DNA from: an uncultured Porphyromonadaceae bacterium
GTDB lineage: Bacteria; Bacteroidota; Bacteroidia; Bacteroidales; Muribaculaceae
Length of the DNA: 64,000 nucleotides
NCBI GenBank assembly: GCA_947178215.1
Contig: CAMWXJ010000004.1
Location: 62,001-126,000 of the forward strand
Direction: 5' to 3'
Shown in pieces: positions 1-6,793 of this stretch. The notes below the pieces were generated by a model. The model was not told the origin of the DNA. It saw nothing but the letters and a program-made list of their open reading frames with translations, and did not search any database. How positions within the stretch are numbered: the stretch's first letter is position 1; each line of letters begins with the position of its first letter. The position numbers were made by a program, and so were the translations under genes.

Positions 1-138
1 GCGCATTTCAAGGTCGAGATAACGCAGGAAAAAGGTGGCACTTCGCTTATTGGGAAACACGAAGCATATCGAGGCCAGCTGATCGGGAGTGTGGCGCCGA
101 GCGTATTCCCTCGCCACGAGGCGGAGCATCGGGGTCAT
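1..138 (-). CDS. AddB-like helicase/PD-(D/E)XK nuclease family protein, N-terminal fragment
   Basis: Only the first 46 codons are inside the window; the gene continues past base 1. The translation begins MTPMLRLVAREYARR and contains SICFVFPNKRSATFFLRYLD. This matches the opening of the Bacteroidetes PD-(D/E)XK nuclease family related to AddB of the AddAB recombination complex, where a 'FVFPNKR' stretch starts the first helicase-like domain. The start ATG overlaps the stop of holB in an ATGA junction, so the two genes are probably translationally coupled. Assignment rests on a short N-terminus, so the family is likely but the exact product is uncertain. Confidence 0.6.
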   Translation of the reverse strand, partial: MTPMLRLVAREYARRHTPDQLASICFVFPNKRSATFFLRYLDLEMR

Positions 139-1298
139 TTCTTGGGCGGAAGGAGCAGCAATATCACTTTGAGGGCCAGGTCGAAGGCCACAATCTTTAC
201 ATTGGCGTTGCCGATAATGTCGCGCCTGGCATCGCCAAACTCACGTATCAGCGGCTCGGCGTTGGCTTCGGTGATGAAGCGGCAGAATTTTTTTGCAAAA
301 GCGCTTTCGTCGGGCGTCATGTAGACCAGCGGCGAGGTGAGGCCGGCAAGCCTGGCCATGAAGTTTTCACGCACCTGGGAGGCAGCGAAATCACAAAACG
401 CGGCGGCACGGTCGCGGCCGTCGCCGGCAAGGTCGTTGGCCCAGCGGCGCAGTTCGCCCACGTTGCGCTGATAGGCGAGTCGCATCAGCTCCATGAAGCG
501 CGGCAACATGGTGCGGGTCCACGTGTTGGCGCTCACCATTGTCATGGCGCGGCGCATGCTTCCGCGGGCGTTGTGGGCGGCCGCCTGTGCGGCTGCGTCG
601 TCGATGCCCATGCGCGCCACAAGATAGGCTGCGATTGCGCTGTCATCGTAGCGCGACACCTCCACACGTTGCAGGCGACTGTACACGGTGGGCAGGATGA
701 GGTCGGGACGGTCGGAGGCCATAATCAGACATGTACCCTCGTACGGCTCCTCTATCATTTTCAGCAACTTGTTGGCACACTCCTGGTTCATCCTCTCAGG
801 CAGCCACCACACTACGGTCTTGTAGGCCGACGTATGGCTCGTCATCGAGAGCTTGTGAATCAGGTCGCCGCTTTCTGCGGCGTAGGTTATGAGCGCCGAG
901 CCTTTTTTGCCGAAAGAATCAGTCCATGCATCAATATCCTGAAACACACGCTGGCGGTCGGTGTCTATGCCGAGATATTCGCGCCACTCCGGGGCGAACT
1001 CATCCGACACCGGTGCGTAATCCATCTTTTCGGTGCGCGTGACAGGGTAGACAAAGAAAGTGTCGATATGGTTGAGCGAGCGGCTCTGACGGCACGACGG
1101 GCAGACTCCGCAGCTGTCGGTGTCGCCGGGGCGGCGTCCGGTGCAGTGGATATACTGCGCCAAAGCGCGAGCCAAGGCAAGCTTGCCAATCCCGGCCTGG
1201 CCTTCGAGCAGCAGCGCATGGGGCAGACGGCCGCTGTCAACAAGGTTGCGCAGCCGATCCTTTACGTCGTCATGTCCCGGTATGTCGGCAAACTTCAT
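135..1298 (-). CDS. holB: DNA polymerase III delta prime subunit
   Basis: Clamp-loader subunit that helps load the sliding clamp at primer-template junctions. The 387-residue protein has a Walker A motif GQAGIGKL at residues 33-40. Cysteines at 52, 63, 66 and 69 form the zinc module (CGVCPSC at 63-69) typical of delta prime and gamma/tau subunits. A segment ERMNQECANKLLKMIEEP matches the conserved clamp-loader core, and SRLQRVEV fits sensor 1/2 surroundings. It is longer than E. coli HolB (334 aa), which is usual for Bacteroidetes. It lies 13 bases downstream of metF on the same strand and overlaps the following AddB-like gene by 4 bases. Confidence 0.9.
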   Translation of the reverse strand: MKFADIPGHDDVKDRLRNLVDSGRLPHALLLEGQAGIGKLALARALAQYIHCTGRRPGDTDSCGVCPSCRQSRSLNHIDTFFVYPVTRTEKMDYAPVSDEFAPEWREYLGIDTDRQRVFQDIDAWTDSFGKKGSALITYAAESGDLIHKLSMTSHTSAYKTVVWWLPERMNQECANKLLKMIEEPYEGTCLIMASDRPDLILPTVYSRLQRVEVSRYDDSAIAAYLVARMGIDDAAAQAAAHNARGSMRRAMTMVSANTWTRTMLPRFMELMRLAYQRNVGELRRWANDLAGDGRDRAAAFCDFAASQVRENFMARLAGLTSPLVYMTPDESAFAKKFCRFITEANAEPLIREFGDARRDIIGNANVKIVAFDLALKVILLLLPPKK

Positions 1299-1311
1299 GA
1301 CAGCCTCCCGT

Positions 1312-2277
1312 TTAGAAAATCGAGGCGAGCGCGCGCCTCACGCTTTCCGTAGCGTTGAGCGAATAGAGATGCACCGACGGCACTCCGGCGTCATACAGCT
1401 CTTTCATCTGGTGTACGAGCCACTCCACGCCCACGTCTTTCACGGCTTGGGCATTTGTGCCGCACGCCGACACCTCCCTCACGAGGTCGTCGGGCAGGTC
1501 GATATGAAACACTCGCGGCAACACAGTGAGCTGCCCCGACGTGCACACCGGTTTCAGGCCCGGAATCACGGGCACGTTGATGCCCGCGGCGCGGCAGCGC
1601 TCCACGAAGTCGAAGTACTTGGCATTGTCGAAAAACATCTGCGTCACGATATATGATGCTCCCCGGTCGACCTTGTGCTTGAGCCATTGGAGATCGAAGT
1701 CGGAGTTGGGGGCCTCCTCGTGCTTCTCGGGATAGCCTGCCACTCCATAGCTGAATTCGGGGCGTGCTCCGCCGCTCACAATCTCCATTTCGGTGCCGTC
1801 GATAAACAAGCCGCGGTTGAAATCGTTGACCTGCCCTTGGAGCTCCGACGCATGTGCATGGCCTGCGGGGTTGGGGACGAAGCGGCTCTCGTGGTGGGCT
1901 TTGTCGCCGCGGAGCAGCAACAAGTTTGTGATGCCGAGGAAGTTGAGGTCGATGAGCGCATACTCCGTTTCGAGCTTGGAGTAGCCCGAGCAGATGATAT
2001 GCGGCACGGACGGTATGCCGTAGCGCTGTTGTATGGCGGCGGCAACAGCCACAGTGCCCGGACGGGCTCGTTCGCTAACACGCTGATAGAGGCCGTCGGC
2101 CGAAGGGCGGAACACCAGCTCTGAACGGTGAGTTGTGATGTTGATATAGTGGGGGCCATAGTCGGCAAGACGGTCAATATTGTCGAATATCTGGCCTATG
2201 CCGCGCCCTTTGAGGGGAGGCAGCACCTCTATGGAAAATCCTTTTGACTTACTTGCGATGAGTTGGGGTACAGTCAT
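1312..2277 (-). CDS. metF: 5,10-methylenetetrahydrofolate reductase
   Basis: Flavoprotein that reduces 5,10-methylene-THF to 5-methyl-THF, the methyl donor for methionine synthesis. The 321-residue translation has the family N-terminus FSIEVLPPLKGRG (the usual F-S-x-E-x-x-P-P-K variant), then HIICSGYSKLETEYAL, LLLRGD, SDFDLQWLKHKVDRGASYIVTQMFFDN and the late PVIPGLKPV segment. The length is close to the 290-320 residues of bacterial MetF. The start is the first ATG after a stop and gives a full-length protein. It forms a tight run with holB downstream. I see no recognisable riboswitch in the 51 bases upstream. Confidence 0.95.
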   Translation of the reverse strand: MTVPQLIASKSKGFSIEVLPPLKGRGIGQIFDNIDRLADYGPHYINITTHRSELVFRPSADGLYQRVSERARPGTVAVAAAIQQRYGIPSVPHIICSGYSKLETEYALIDLNFLGITNLLLLRGDKAHHESRFVPNPAGHAHASELQGQVNDFNRGLFIDGTEMEIVSGGARPEFSYGVAGYPEKHEEAPNSDFDLQWLKHKVDRGASYIVTQMFFDNAKYFDFVERCRAAGINVPVIPGLKPVCTSGQLTVLPRVFHIDLPDDLVREVSACGTNAQAVKDVGVEWLVHQMKELYDAGVPSVHLYSLNATESVRRALASIF

Positions 2278-2328
2278 GGGAGTAGCGGCAATCTGTTGCT
2301 AATATTTCGTATGTGTAATGCGGAAAAG

Positions 2329-2805
2329 TCAGTCATGATGATACGGCTCGCCGCGCAGTATCGTCATGGCGCGGTAGACCTGCTCGGTAAACAGCAGCGG
2401 CACCATCTCGTGAGGAAAGGTCATGCGCGACAGCGATATGAGGGCGTCGGAGCGCTCCTTGACATCCGGTGAGAAGCCGTAGGGGCCCCCCACTACAAAG
2501 ACTATGCGCTTGGTGACGCCCGCCGCCATGCGGCGCTGAATCTCACGGGCGAACTCGCGCGAGGTGTACTCGGTGCCGTGCTCGTCGAGCAGCCACAGGA
2601 AGTCGCCGGGGCGGAGGGCCGAAAGGATGTTGCGGCCCTCCATCTCACGCTGCTTTTCCTCGGTGGTGGTGCGGGTGGTCTTGACATCCGGCACCGCCTC
2701 GACGGCATAGTCGATATAGCGGCCTACGCGCAGCGCGAAGTGGTCAACCAGCCGCGCGACGTGGGAGTTGGTCGACCGCCCTACCGTGAGCAGAGTTATT
2801 TTCAT
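2329..2805 (-). CDS. rlmH: 23S rRNA pseudouridine-1915 N3-methyltransferase RlmH
   Basis: SPOUT-class methyltransferase that methylates pseudouridine 1915 of 23S rRNA on the assembled ribosome. From the ATG at 2805 the product is 158 residues, beginning MKITLLTVGRST, which is the family length. The frame stays open 49 codons further upstream, but that extension crosses the promoter region and the nadC start and has no homology feel, so I rejected it. The C-terminal knot is visible as FVVGGPYGFSPDV and LSRMTFPHEMVPLLFTEQVYRA, which bind SAM. It is divergent from nadC. Confidence 0.95.
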   Translation of the reverse strand: MKITLLTVGRSTNSHVARLVDHFALRVGRYIDYAVEAVPDVKTTRTTTEEKQREMEGRNILSALRPGDFLWLLDEHGTEYTSREFAREIQRRMAAGVTKRIVFVVGGPYGFSPDVKERSDALISLSRMTFPHEMVPLLFTEQVYRAMTILRGEPYHHD

Positions 2806-2822
2806 AATTGGCTTTTTATTCC

Positions 2823-2840
2823 TAATTTTGCACAAAGATA
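2823..2840. promoter_or_regulatory. Divergent Bacteroidetes-type promoters for nadC (+) and rlmH (-)
   Basis: On the plus strand TAATTTTG (2823-2830) matches the Bacteroidetes -7 box TAnnTTTG, with TTTC 19 bases upstream as a weak -33 box; it points to nadC. On the minus strand TATCTTTG (2840-2833) is a perfect -7 box pointing to rlmH, but no clear -33 TTTG is seen. The two -7 elements lie side by side, so the two RNA polymerases should compete for the site. Confidence 0.55.
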
Positions 2841-2877
2841 CAAAAAATAATTCCAACCCCATCATCACATCCTCACG

Positions 2878-3726
2878 ATGAAAACCAACGAGCAGCTTAT
2901 CGACGACTTGCTGACCCTCGCGTTTGCCGAAGACATAGGCGACGGCGACCACACCACCCTCTCCACTATCCCCGCCGACGCACGCGGCTGTCAGCGCCTT
3001 ATTATCAAGGAAGAAGGCATCATTGCCGGCGTCGAGATTGCCAGGCGCGTTTTCGAGCGCCTCGACCCCGACCTGAAAATGACCGTTTATATCAACGACG
3101 GCTCACGGGTCAAGCCCGGCGACGTGGCCTTTGAGGTGGAAGGCGCCGTGCGTTCGCTGCTCATAGCCGAGCGCACCATGCTCAACATCATGCAGCGCAT
3201 GAGCGGTATAGCCACCACCACGGCACGCTATCAAGACCGCCTCGCGGGGCTCAAAACAAAGGTCCTCGACACTCGCAAGACCACTCCCGGCATGCGCCTG
3301 CTTGAAAAGGAGGCCGTAAAGATTGGCGGCGGCATGAACCACCGCATAGGTCTCTTCGACATGATACTTATAAAGGACAACCATGTCGACTTTGCCGGAG
3401 GCATACCACAGGCTGTCGCCTCTGCACGCGAATATCTCAAAGCCAAGGGCAAGGACCTCCGCATTGAGGTCGAAGTGCGCAACACACCCGAAATTATCCA
3501 GGCCATAGAAGCCAAGGCCGACCGCATCATGCTCGACAACTTCACACCCGAAGCCACAGCCGAAGCCGTGAAGCTCATCGCCGGACGCGCCGAGATAGAG
3601 AGCTCGGGCGGCATCACTCTCGACACCCTACGCGCCTACGGAGAGGCAGGCGTCGACTTCATCTCGGTGGGCGCCCTCACCCACTCGGTCAAGAGCCTCG
3701 ACATGAGCTTCAAAGCCGCCCGCTGA
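2878..3726 (+). CDS. nadC: Nicotinate-nucleotide pyrophosphorylase (carboxylating)
   Basis: Quinolinate phosphoribosyltransferase: converts quinolinate and PRPP to nicotinate mononucleotide and CO2 in de novo NAD synthesis. The 282-residue protein shows the family order: LAEDIGDGDHTT near the N-terminus, ERTMLNIMQRMSGIAT, LDTRKTTPGMRLLEKEAVKIGGG with phosphate-binding lysines, HRIGLFDMILIKDNH, IEVEVRNTPEI, IMLDNFTPE and the terminal ESSGGITLDTLRAYGEAGVDFISVGALTHS. The length and start match the family. No nadA or nadB is in the window, but nadK and nadD occur near 58-60 kb. Confidence 0.97.
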   Translation: MKTNEQLIDDLLTLAFAEDIGDGDHTTLSTIPADARGCQRLIIKEEGIIAGVEIARRVFERLDPDLKMTVYINDGSRVKPGDVAFEVEGAVRSLLIAERTMLNIMQRMSGIATTTARYQDRLAGLKTKVLDTRKTTPGMRLLEKEAVKIGGGMNHRIGLFDMILIKDNHVDFAGGIPQAVASAREYLKAKGKDLRIEVEVRNTPEIIQAIEAKADRIMLDNFTPEATAEAVKLIAGRAEIESSGGITLDTLRAYGEAGVDFISVGALTHSVKSLDMSFKAAR

Positions 3727-3752
3727 TTCCGCCACTGTAACCACAACTTTGA

Positions 3753-3790
3753 GCCTGCCGCTTGTCTCCCCCGGATGATAATCGGCAGGC
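3753..3790 (+). terminator. Weak hairpin downstream of nadC
   Basis: An 8-base perfect stem (GCCTGCCG at 3753-3760 with CGGCAGGC at 3783-3790) closes a 22-base loop 27 bases after the nadC stop. There is no clean U tract directly after it, so termination is only suggested. Confidence 0.3.
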
Positions 3791-3819
3791 TTCGTGTACG
3801 TGGTAGTGGCCTGACTTTT

Positions 3820-3853
3820 TTTGGCGGCGACAGCATTTTTCTTCATAGCTTTG
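3820..3853 (+). promoter_or_regulatory. Orphan Bacteroidetes-type promoter
   Basis: TTTG at 3820-3823 and TAGCTTTG at 3846-3853 match the -33 and -7 boxes with 22 bases between them. No ordinary gene follows; the next gene on this strand starts at 6794. Transcription would begin near 3860 and meet the strong hairpin at 4041-4092. Confidence 0.45.
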
Positions 3854-3893
3854 CATTTTATTTTGGCGGGAAAGAAAATCAGGATTACTGACT

Positions 3894-3968
3894 ATGGGAA
3901 GCCGCCTTCGCTGGCTGGCCGATGTCGTGACCCGCGACGCCGCCGAAATCTACAAGATTACGGCATAG
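3894..3968 (+). CDS. Candidate 24-residue small ORF
   Basis: An ATG at 3894 opens 24 codons ending in TAG at 3966-3968, translating to MGSRLRWLADVV then TRDAAEIYKITA. It lies about 35 bases after the start point predicted from the promoter at 3820-3853 and ahead of a strong terminator. The peptide is amphipathic and I recognise no family. It could be a micropeptide, a chance frame inside a small RNA, or the tail of a lost gene. The 434-base gap between nadC and the PepSY-like gene holds nothing else coding that I can support. Confidence 0.25.
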   Translation: MGSRLRWLADVVTRDAAEIYKITA

Positions 3969-4000
3969 ACAAACGGCGCAAAAGGGGCGCCCTTTAAAAA

Positions 4001-4032
4001 GTGAACCGCAGATATTAACATGTGAACCGCAG
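4001..4032. repeat. Two 11-base direct repeats, 21-base period
   Basis: GTGAACCGCAG occurs at 4001-4011 and again at 4022-4032, exactly 21 bases apart, or two helical turns. On the minus strand each reads CTGCGGTTCAC. Two direct repeats on a period of about 21 bases is the arrangement recognised by LytTR-type DNA-binding domains, and a LytTR regulator is encoded nearby at 4630-5346. The functional link is inference. Confidence 0.4.
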
Positions 4033-4040
4033 GTAAACAC

Positions 4041-4092
4041 AACCGCACCGCGAAAGTAGGATACATGACTTTCGCGGTGCGGTTCTTTTATT
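4041..4092. terminator. Strong, probably bidirectional terminator
   Basis: A perfect 17-base stem (4041-4057 pairing with 4068-4084) encloses a 10-base loop and is followed by CTTTTATT on the plus strand. It sits between the PepSY-like gene's 3' end on the minus strand and the orphan promoter region on the plus strand. Confidence 0.75.
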
Positions 4093-4165
4093 ACAGGCGG
4101 AGCGGGTTACGCCCCGCGATGATGCCTAAGACAATGTCTCAGACGTCGACAACCGGGACGACGAT

Positions 4166-4633
4166 TTACTGGCGGCGGTTGCCGCGCTGACCGCCGCGCG
4201 TTTCGGTAAAGGGCTTGGCGTCTTCCGTCAGTTTGAGTTCAGTGCCGTTTGACAGCTCTATCTCGTAGCCGCCACGCTTGCGCGAAATCTCTACGATGTT
4301 CTGACCGGAATGGTTGGCGTCGACATATTTGGTTATGGCGGCGGGTATTATGGCGGCGGGCACGGCCTTACCCTTTGCGGCCTTGACCTCTTTCCAGTCG
4401 CCGTTGTCGCGGAAATCGACTTCGGCGCCGCTTGTCAGGTCGACTTCGTATTCGGCGCCGCGGCGGCCCTGCTCCTTTTCGGCTTTTCTCACATTGTCGC
4501 CGGGGAAATATTTGCTGAGAAATGTCTGGGCGGCCTTGGGCAGTTCAGACTGGCTTACGGGCGTTCCGGCAAACATAAGTGCCGAGAATGATGCTGCGAC
4601 AGCCACAAGCATCATGGTGATGATTCTTTTCAT
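4166..4633 (-). CDS. PepSY-like (DUF2874) secreted protein
   Basis: A 155-residue exported protein with a signal peptide (MKRIITMMLVAVAASFSALMF, cleavage near the AGT at 22-24). Two related PepSY-like repeats follow, each ending in a xYEVDLxxGxEVDF type strand: residues about 30-80 (AEYEVDLTSGAEVDF) and 85-140 (GYEIELSNGTELKL). The C-terminus is arginine/glycine-rich (RGGQRGNRRQ). Members of this family are periplasmic and often sit beside two-component systems; the biochemical role is not known. Its ATG overlaps the stop of the LytTR regulator in ATGA, so it is the third gene of a coupled kinase-regulator-PepSY cassette. It may act as a periplasmic modulator of the kinase, which is inference. 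Confidence 0.85.
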   Translation of the reverse strand: MKRIITMMLVAVAASFSALMFAGTPVSQSELPKAAQTFLSKYFPGDNVRKAEKEQGRRGAEYEVDLTSGAEVDFRDNGDWKEVKAAKGKAVPAAIIPAAITKYVDANHSGQNIVEISRKRGGYEIELSNGTELKLTEDAKPFTETRGGQRGNRRQ

Positions 4634-5346
4634 TTGCTGATATTGTGTTGTTTGAAGTGTTTGTAGAAATTGTTGAAAGCATCGGAATATGTTCGGCCAA
4701 CGGGGATAAGCCTGTCATAGTTTTTAAGAAATATCTTCCTGCTGGAGAATTTCTCAATCGCATACAGAGCCACGATAAAAGAGCGGTGTACACGGATAAA
4801 GCGGTCGGTGGGAAGCATCGACTCCATTTCTTTCATGGTAATCTGAGATATTACCGTAGGCTGGCCATGCCTGAACACTTTGACGTAATTGTCCATGGCC
4901 TCGACGTATGAGATATCGTCCACGTCGACCACCACTGTCTTGTATTCCACTTTGAGGGTTATCGTGTCGCGTCGCCCGGTCAGGCCGTCCCGGGCGCAGA
5001 CAAGCACCATGGCTTTCTGCATCGCATGCTGAAAGCGGGGATAGAACACTGGCTTATGGAGGAAGTCGACCGCGTCGACATTGAAGCCGTCGAGCGCGTA
5101 TTGAGAATAAGCGGTAGTGAAGATTATGCAGGTGCCCTCGGGTATGCTCTTGGCAAGCTCCACACCGTTGTGCGAGTTCATCTCTATGTCGAGAAATACT
5201 ATGTCGGGCGATGTGACGTGGATACACGCCATACCCTCAACCGGAGAAGTGAAACACTGCAGCTCAATATCTCCGTAACGTTTGCAGTACTCCTCTATTA
5301 TGCTAAGTGCGATTGGTTCGTCGTCTATTGCAACACATTTAATCAT
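4630..5346 (-). CDS. LytTR-family response regulator
   Basis: A 238-residue regulator. The receiver domain is at residues 1-120, with the acidic pair DDE at 8-10, phosphoacceptor Asp53 in IVFLDIEMN, and Lys in FLHKPV. A LytTR DNA-binding domain fills about 137-235: YVEAMDNYVKVF, the 'MKEME..LPTDRFIRVHRSFIV' segment, and the terminal LKNYDRLIPVGRTYSDAF. It is encoded between its sensor kinase (4-base overlap upstream) and the PepSY-like protein (4-base overlap downstream). The divergent TonB/DUF4374/PepSY operon at 6794 is a plausible target, and direct repeats at 4001-4032 are a possible site. Confidence 0.93.
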   Translation of the reverse strand: MIKCVAIDDEPIALSIIEEYCKRYGDIELQCFTSPVEGMACIHVTSPDIVFLDIEMNSHNGVELAKSIPEGTCIIFTTAYSQYALDGFNVDAVDFLHKPVFYPRFQHAMQKAMVLVCARDGLTGRRDTITLKVEYKTVVVDVDDISYVEAMDNYVKVFRHGQPTVISQITMKEMESMLPTDRFIRVHRSFIVALYAIEKFSSRKIFLKNYDRLIPVGRTYSDAFNNFYKHFKQHNISK

Positions 5347-6356
5347 TGGTTCAGCTGTATTTGGAGCGATACATTGTACATGTCGCTATCACTATGGATT
5401 GTCAGTTCATATTTTCCCGGATAGAGCAGTTCAAGGCGCTTGCGGCAGTTTTGTACGCCTGTGTGTTCGCCTAATCTTTTTGCGGGGAATATCTTGTTTG
5501 AGGTTGTAAACAGGAGGTTGCCTCCCTTTTCCGAAAGGCCGATTCGGATAACGCTCTTCTGGACCGGCGACACTCCGTGCTTGAAACAGTTTTCGACAAA
5601 TGTCACCAGAAGCATTGGCGGAATCATGAAGGCGCCGTGGCTCACGTCGATGTCGAGAGCCACCGTCGTCATCCCGTTAAGCCGTAGCGACTGCACCTCC
5701 ACATACTTCCTGATATACTCAGCTTCATCCGGCAAGGGCACCAGGTCACGATTGGAAGAGGTGTGGATATATCTCATCATCGAAATGAATTTTTCGAGCG
5801 AGGGAAGCGCATGCTTACTCCCTGTCAGAAAAAGCCCATAGAGCGAATTGAGCGTATTGAACATGAAATGCGGCTTTATCTGAGCCTTATACAGCTCAAT
5901 CTCCGCCTTATCTCTTTCGGCCTCGGCGGCTCTCAGCCGGGCCTTCTGGATGTCGGTGTGAACAAGCAGACCAACCGCGAAGCTAAACGCCTCCACTATC
6001 ATGAACAGCGACCATAGCACCTGCTGATACTGCTGTATGTGGGGCAGCAACCTCACTATACCGGCATCGTGTACGTTTGGCTTGGGCTCATACAGCTCCA
6101 CGCCCGAAAGAATGAATGTCACTATTACCGACACCAGTATCATCATCGCTCCAGCCACCTTGCGGTTAGGGCTTCCGAACAGAAACGGGATAGTAAAGGC
6201 GCGGTTGACGACGTAGACTAAGTAGAGCCACGCTCCGGCAAGAACCACATAGGCCGTAAAATAGTGTACCCACCTCTCGACGGGCGACAACACCGCCATT
6301 ATCGGCAGAACGATAAGGCAGAACGTAAGGTCTATGTAGAGCGCGATATGTTTCAT
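5343..6356 (-). CDS. LytS-type sensor histidine kinase
   Basis: A 337-residue membrane kinase. Four hydrophobic segments at about 4-24, 33-51, 68-87 and 114-133 form the sensor. A short coiled coil (LRAAEAERDKAEIELYKAQ) leads to the His_kinase domain with phosphoacceptor His163 in KPHFMFNTLNSLY. The N box is FVENCFKHG near residue 250, and a late GVQNCRKRLELLYPG segment matches this family. There is no large periplasmic domain, so the signal is probably membrane-borne or from a partner such as the PepSY-like protein. The stop overlaps the regulator's start as ATGA. Confidence 0.92.
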   Translation of the reverse strand: MKHIALYIDLTFCLIVLPIMAVLSPVERWVHYFTAYVVLAGAWLYLVYVVNRAFTIPFLFGSPNRKVAGAMMILVSVIVTFILSGVELYEPKPNVHDAGIVRLLPHIQQYQQVLWSLFMIVEAFSFAVGLLVHTDIQKARLRAAEAERDKAEIELYKAQIKPHFMFNTLNSLYGLFLTGSKHALPSLEKFISMMRYIHTSSNRDLVPLPDEAEYIRKYVEVQSLRLNGMTTVALDIDVSHGAFMIPPMLLVTFVENCFKHGVSPVQKSVIRIGLSEKGGNLLFTTSNKIFPAKRLGEHTGVQNCRKRLELLYPGKYELTIHSDSDMYNVSLQIQLNQ

Positions 6357-6552
6357 TTACTACGGGCACTGCGAGGTCAACCTGTTCAGCATCAAGAAAG
6401 TTGCGGCGGCATTTCAGTCAATCTCCAACGCGTTGCTGTCGGTCACTCGAAATTATGACAGATATTATGCGTCAAGGTTTAATGCAATGAATCTGTCGTT
6501 TATCCACATCCCGCAGGAGAGTTTTGTCGACTTTCGCAAGGCAAAAGCCTGA
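6340..6552 (+). pseudogene. Open frame resembling the C-terminal remnant of a lost gene
   Basis: In the gap between the kinase and the TonB receptor, a plus-strand frame is open for 70 codons from 6340 to the TGA at 6550-6552. It has no plausible start near its beginning. The translation (for example YYGHCEVNLFSIKKVAAAF, then NALLSVTRNYDRYYASRF, then FIHIPQESFVDFRKAKA) has the residue mix of a real soluble protein, and it overlaps the kinase start only slightly. I do not recognise the family. It reads like the tail of a gene truncated when the kinase cassette arrived, but a chance frame cannot be excluded. Confidence 0.35.
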
Positions 6553-6666
6553 TATACAGTCTCGCTGTGATTTTGGCGTGCTTATGTGATTATTTAAAAT
6601 AAAGGAATGAAGCGCGAAAAGCTTTATCCATTCACCACCACAAATATGCGTTTCGCCAATTTGTTT

Positions 6667-6701
6667 ATGTCGCAATGTCGCCTAAATGCCAGATATATGC
6701 C
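6667..6701. repeat. Short repeated boxes upstream of the TonB receptor promoter
   Basis: ATGTCGC occurs at 6667-6673 and 6675-6681, and ATGCC at 6686-6690 and 6697-6701, spaced 8, 11 and 11 bases. The boxes lie about 55-90 bases upstream of the proposed -7 element of the TonB-receptor operon, where an activator would bind. No known operator is matched. The rest of the 437-base gap (6357-6793) contains the remnant frame, this array and the promoter. Confidence 0.3.
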
Positions 6702-6732
6702 GAGTTCCGACAACTATACTCAAATTTAGGTA

Positions 6733-6763
6733 TTTTAAGAAAATGGCAAAACGCCGACCTTTG
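6733..6763 (+). promoter_or_regulatory. Probable promoter of the TonB receptor operon
   Basis: GACCTTTG at 6756-6763 is one base off TAnnTTTG, with TTTT at 6733-6736, 19 bases upstream, as a degenerate -33 box. Transcription would start near 6770, giving a leader of about 24 bases. The imperfect boxes fit a regulated promoter. Confidence 0.4.
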
Positions 6764-6793
6764 CACGGAATTTAAGATTAATATTACAAAATA

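Noticed and set aside
3628-3846. A 72-residue minus-strand frame starting MKKNAVAAKKSQATTTYTK
   Set aside because: Its second half is antisense to the end of nadC and no promoter points to it, although the first 30 codons look tolerable.
6472-6675. A 67-residue minus-strand frame upstream of the sensor kinase
   Set aside because: No recognisable domain, no promoter in the right place, and it conflicts with the better plus-strand remnant frame.
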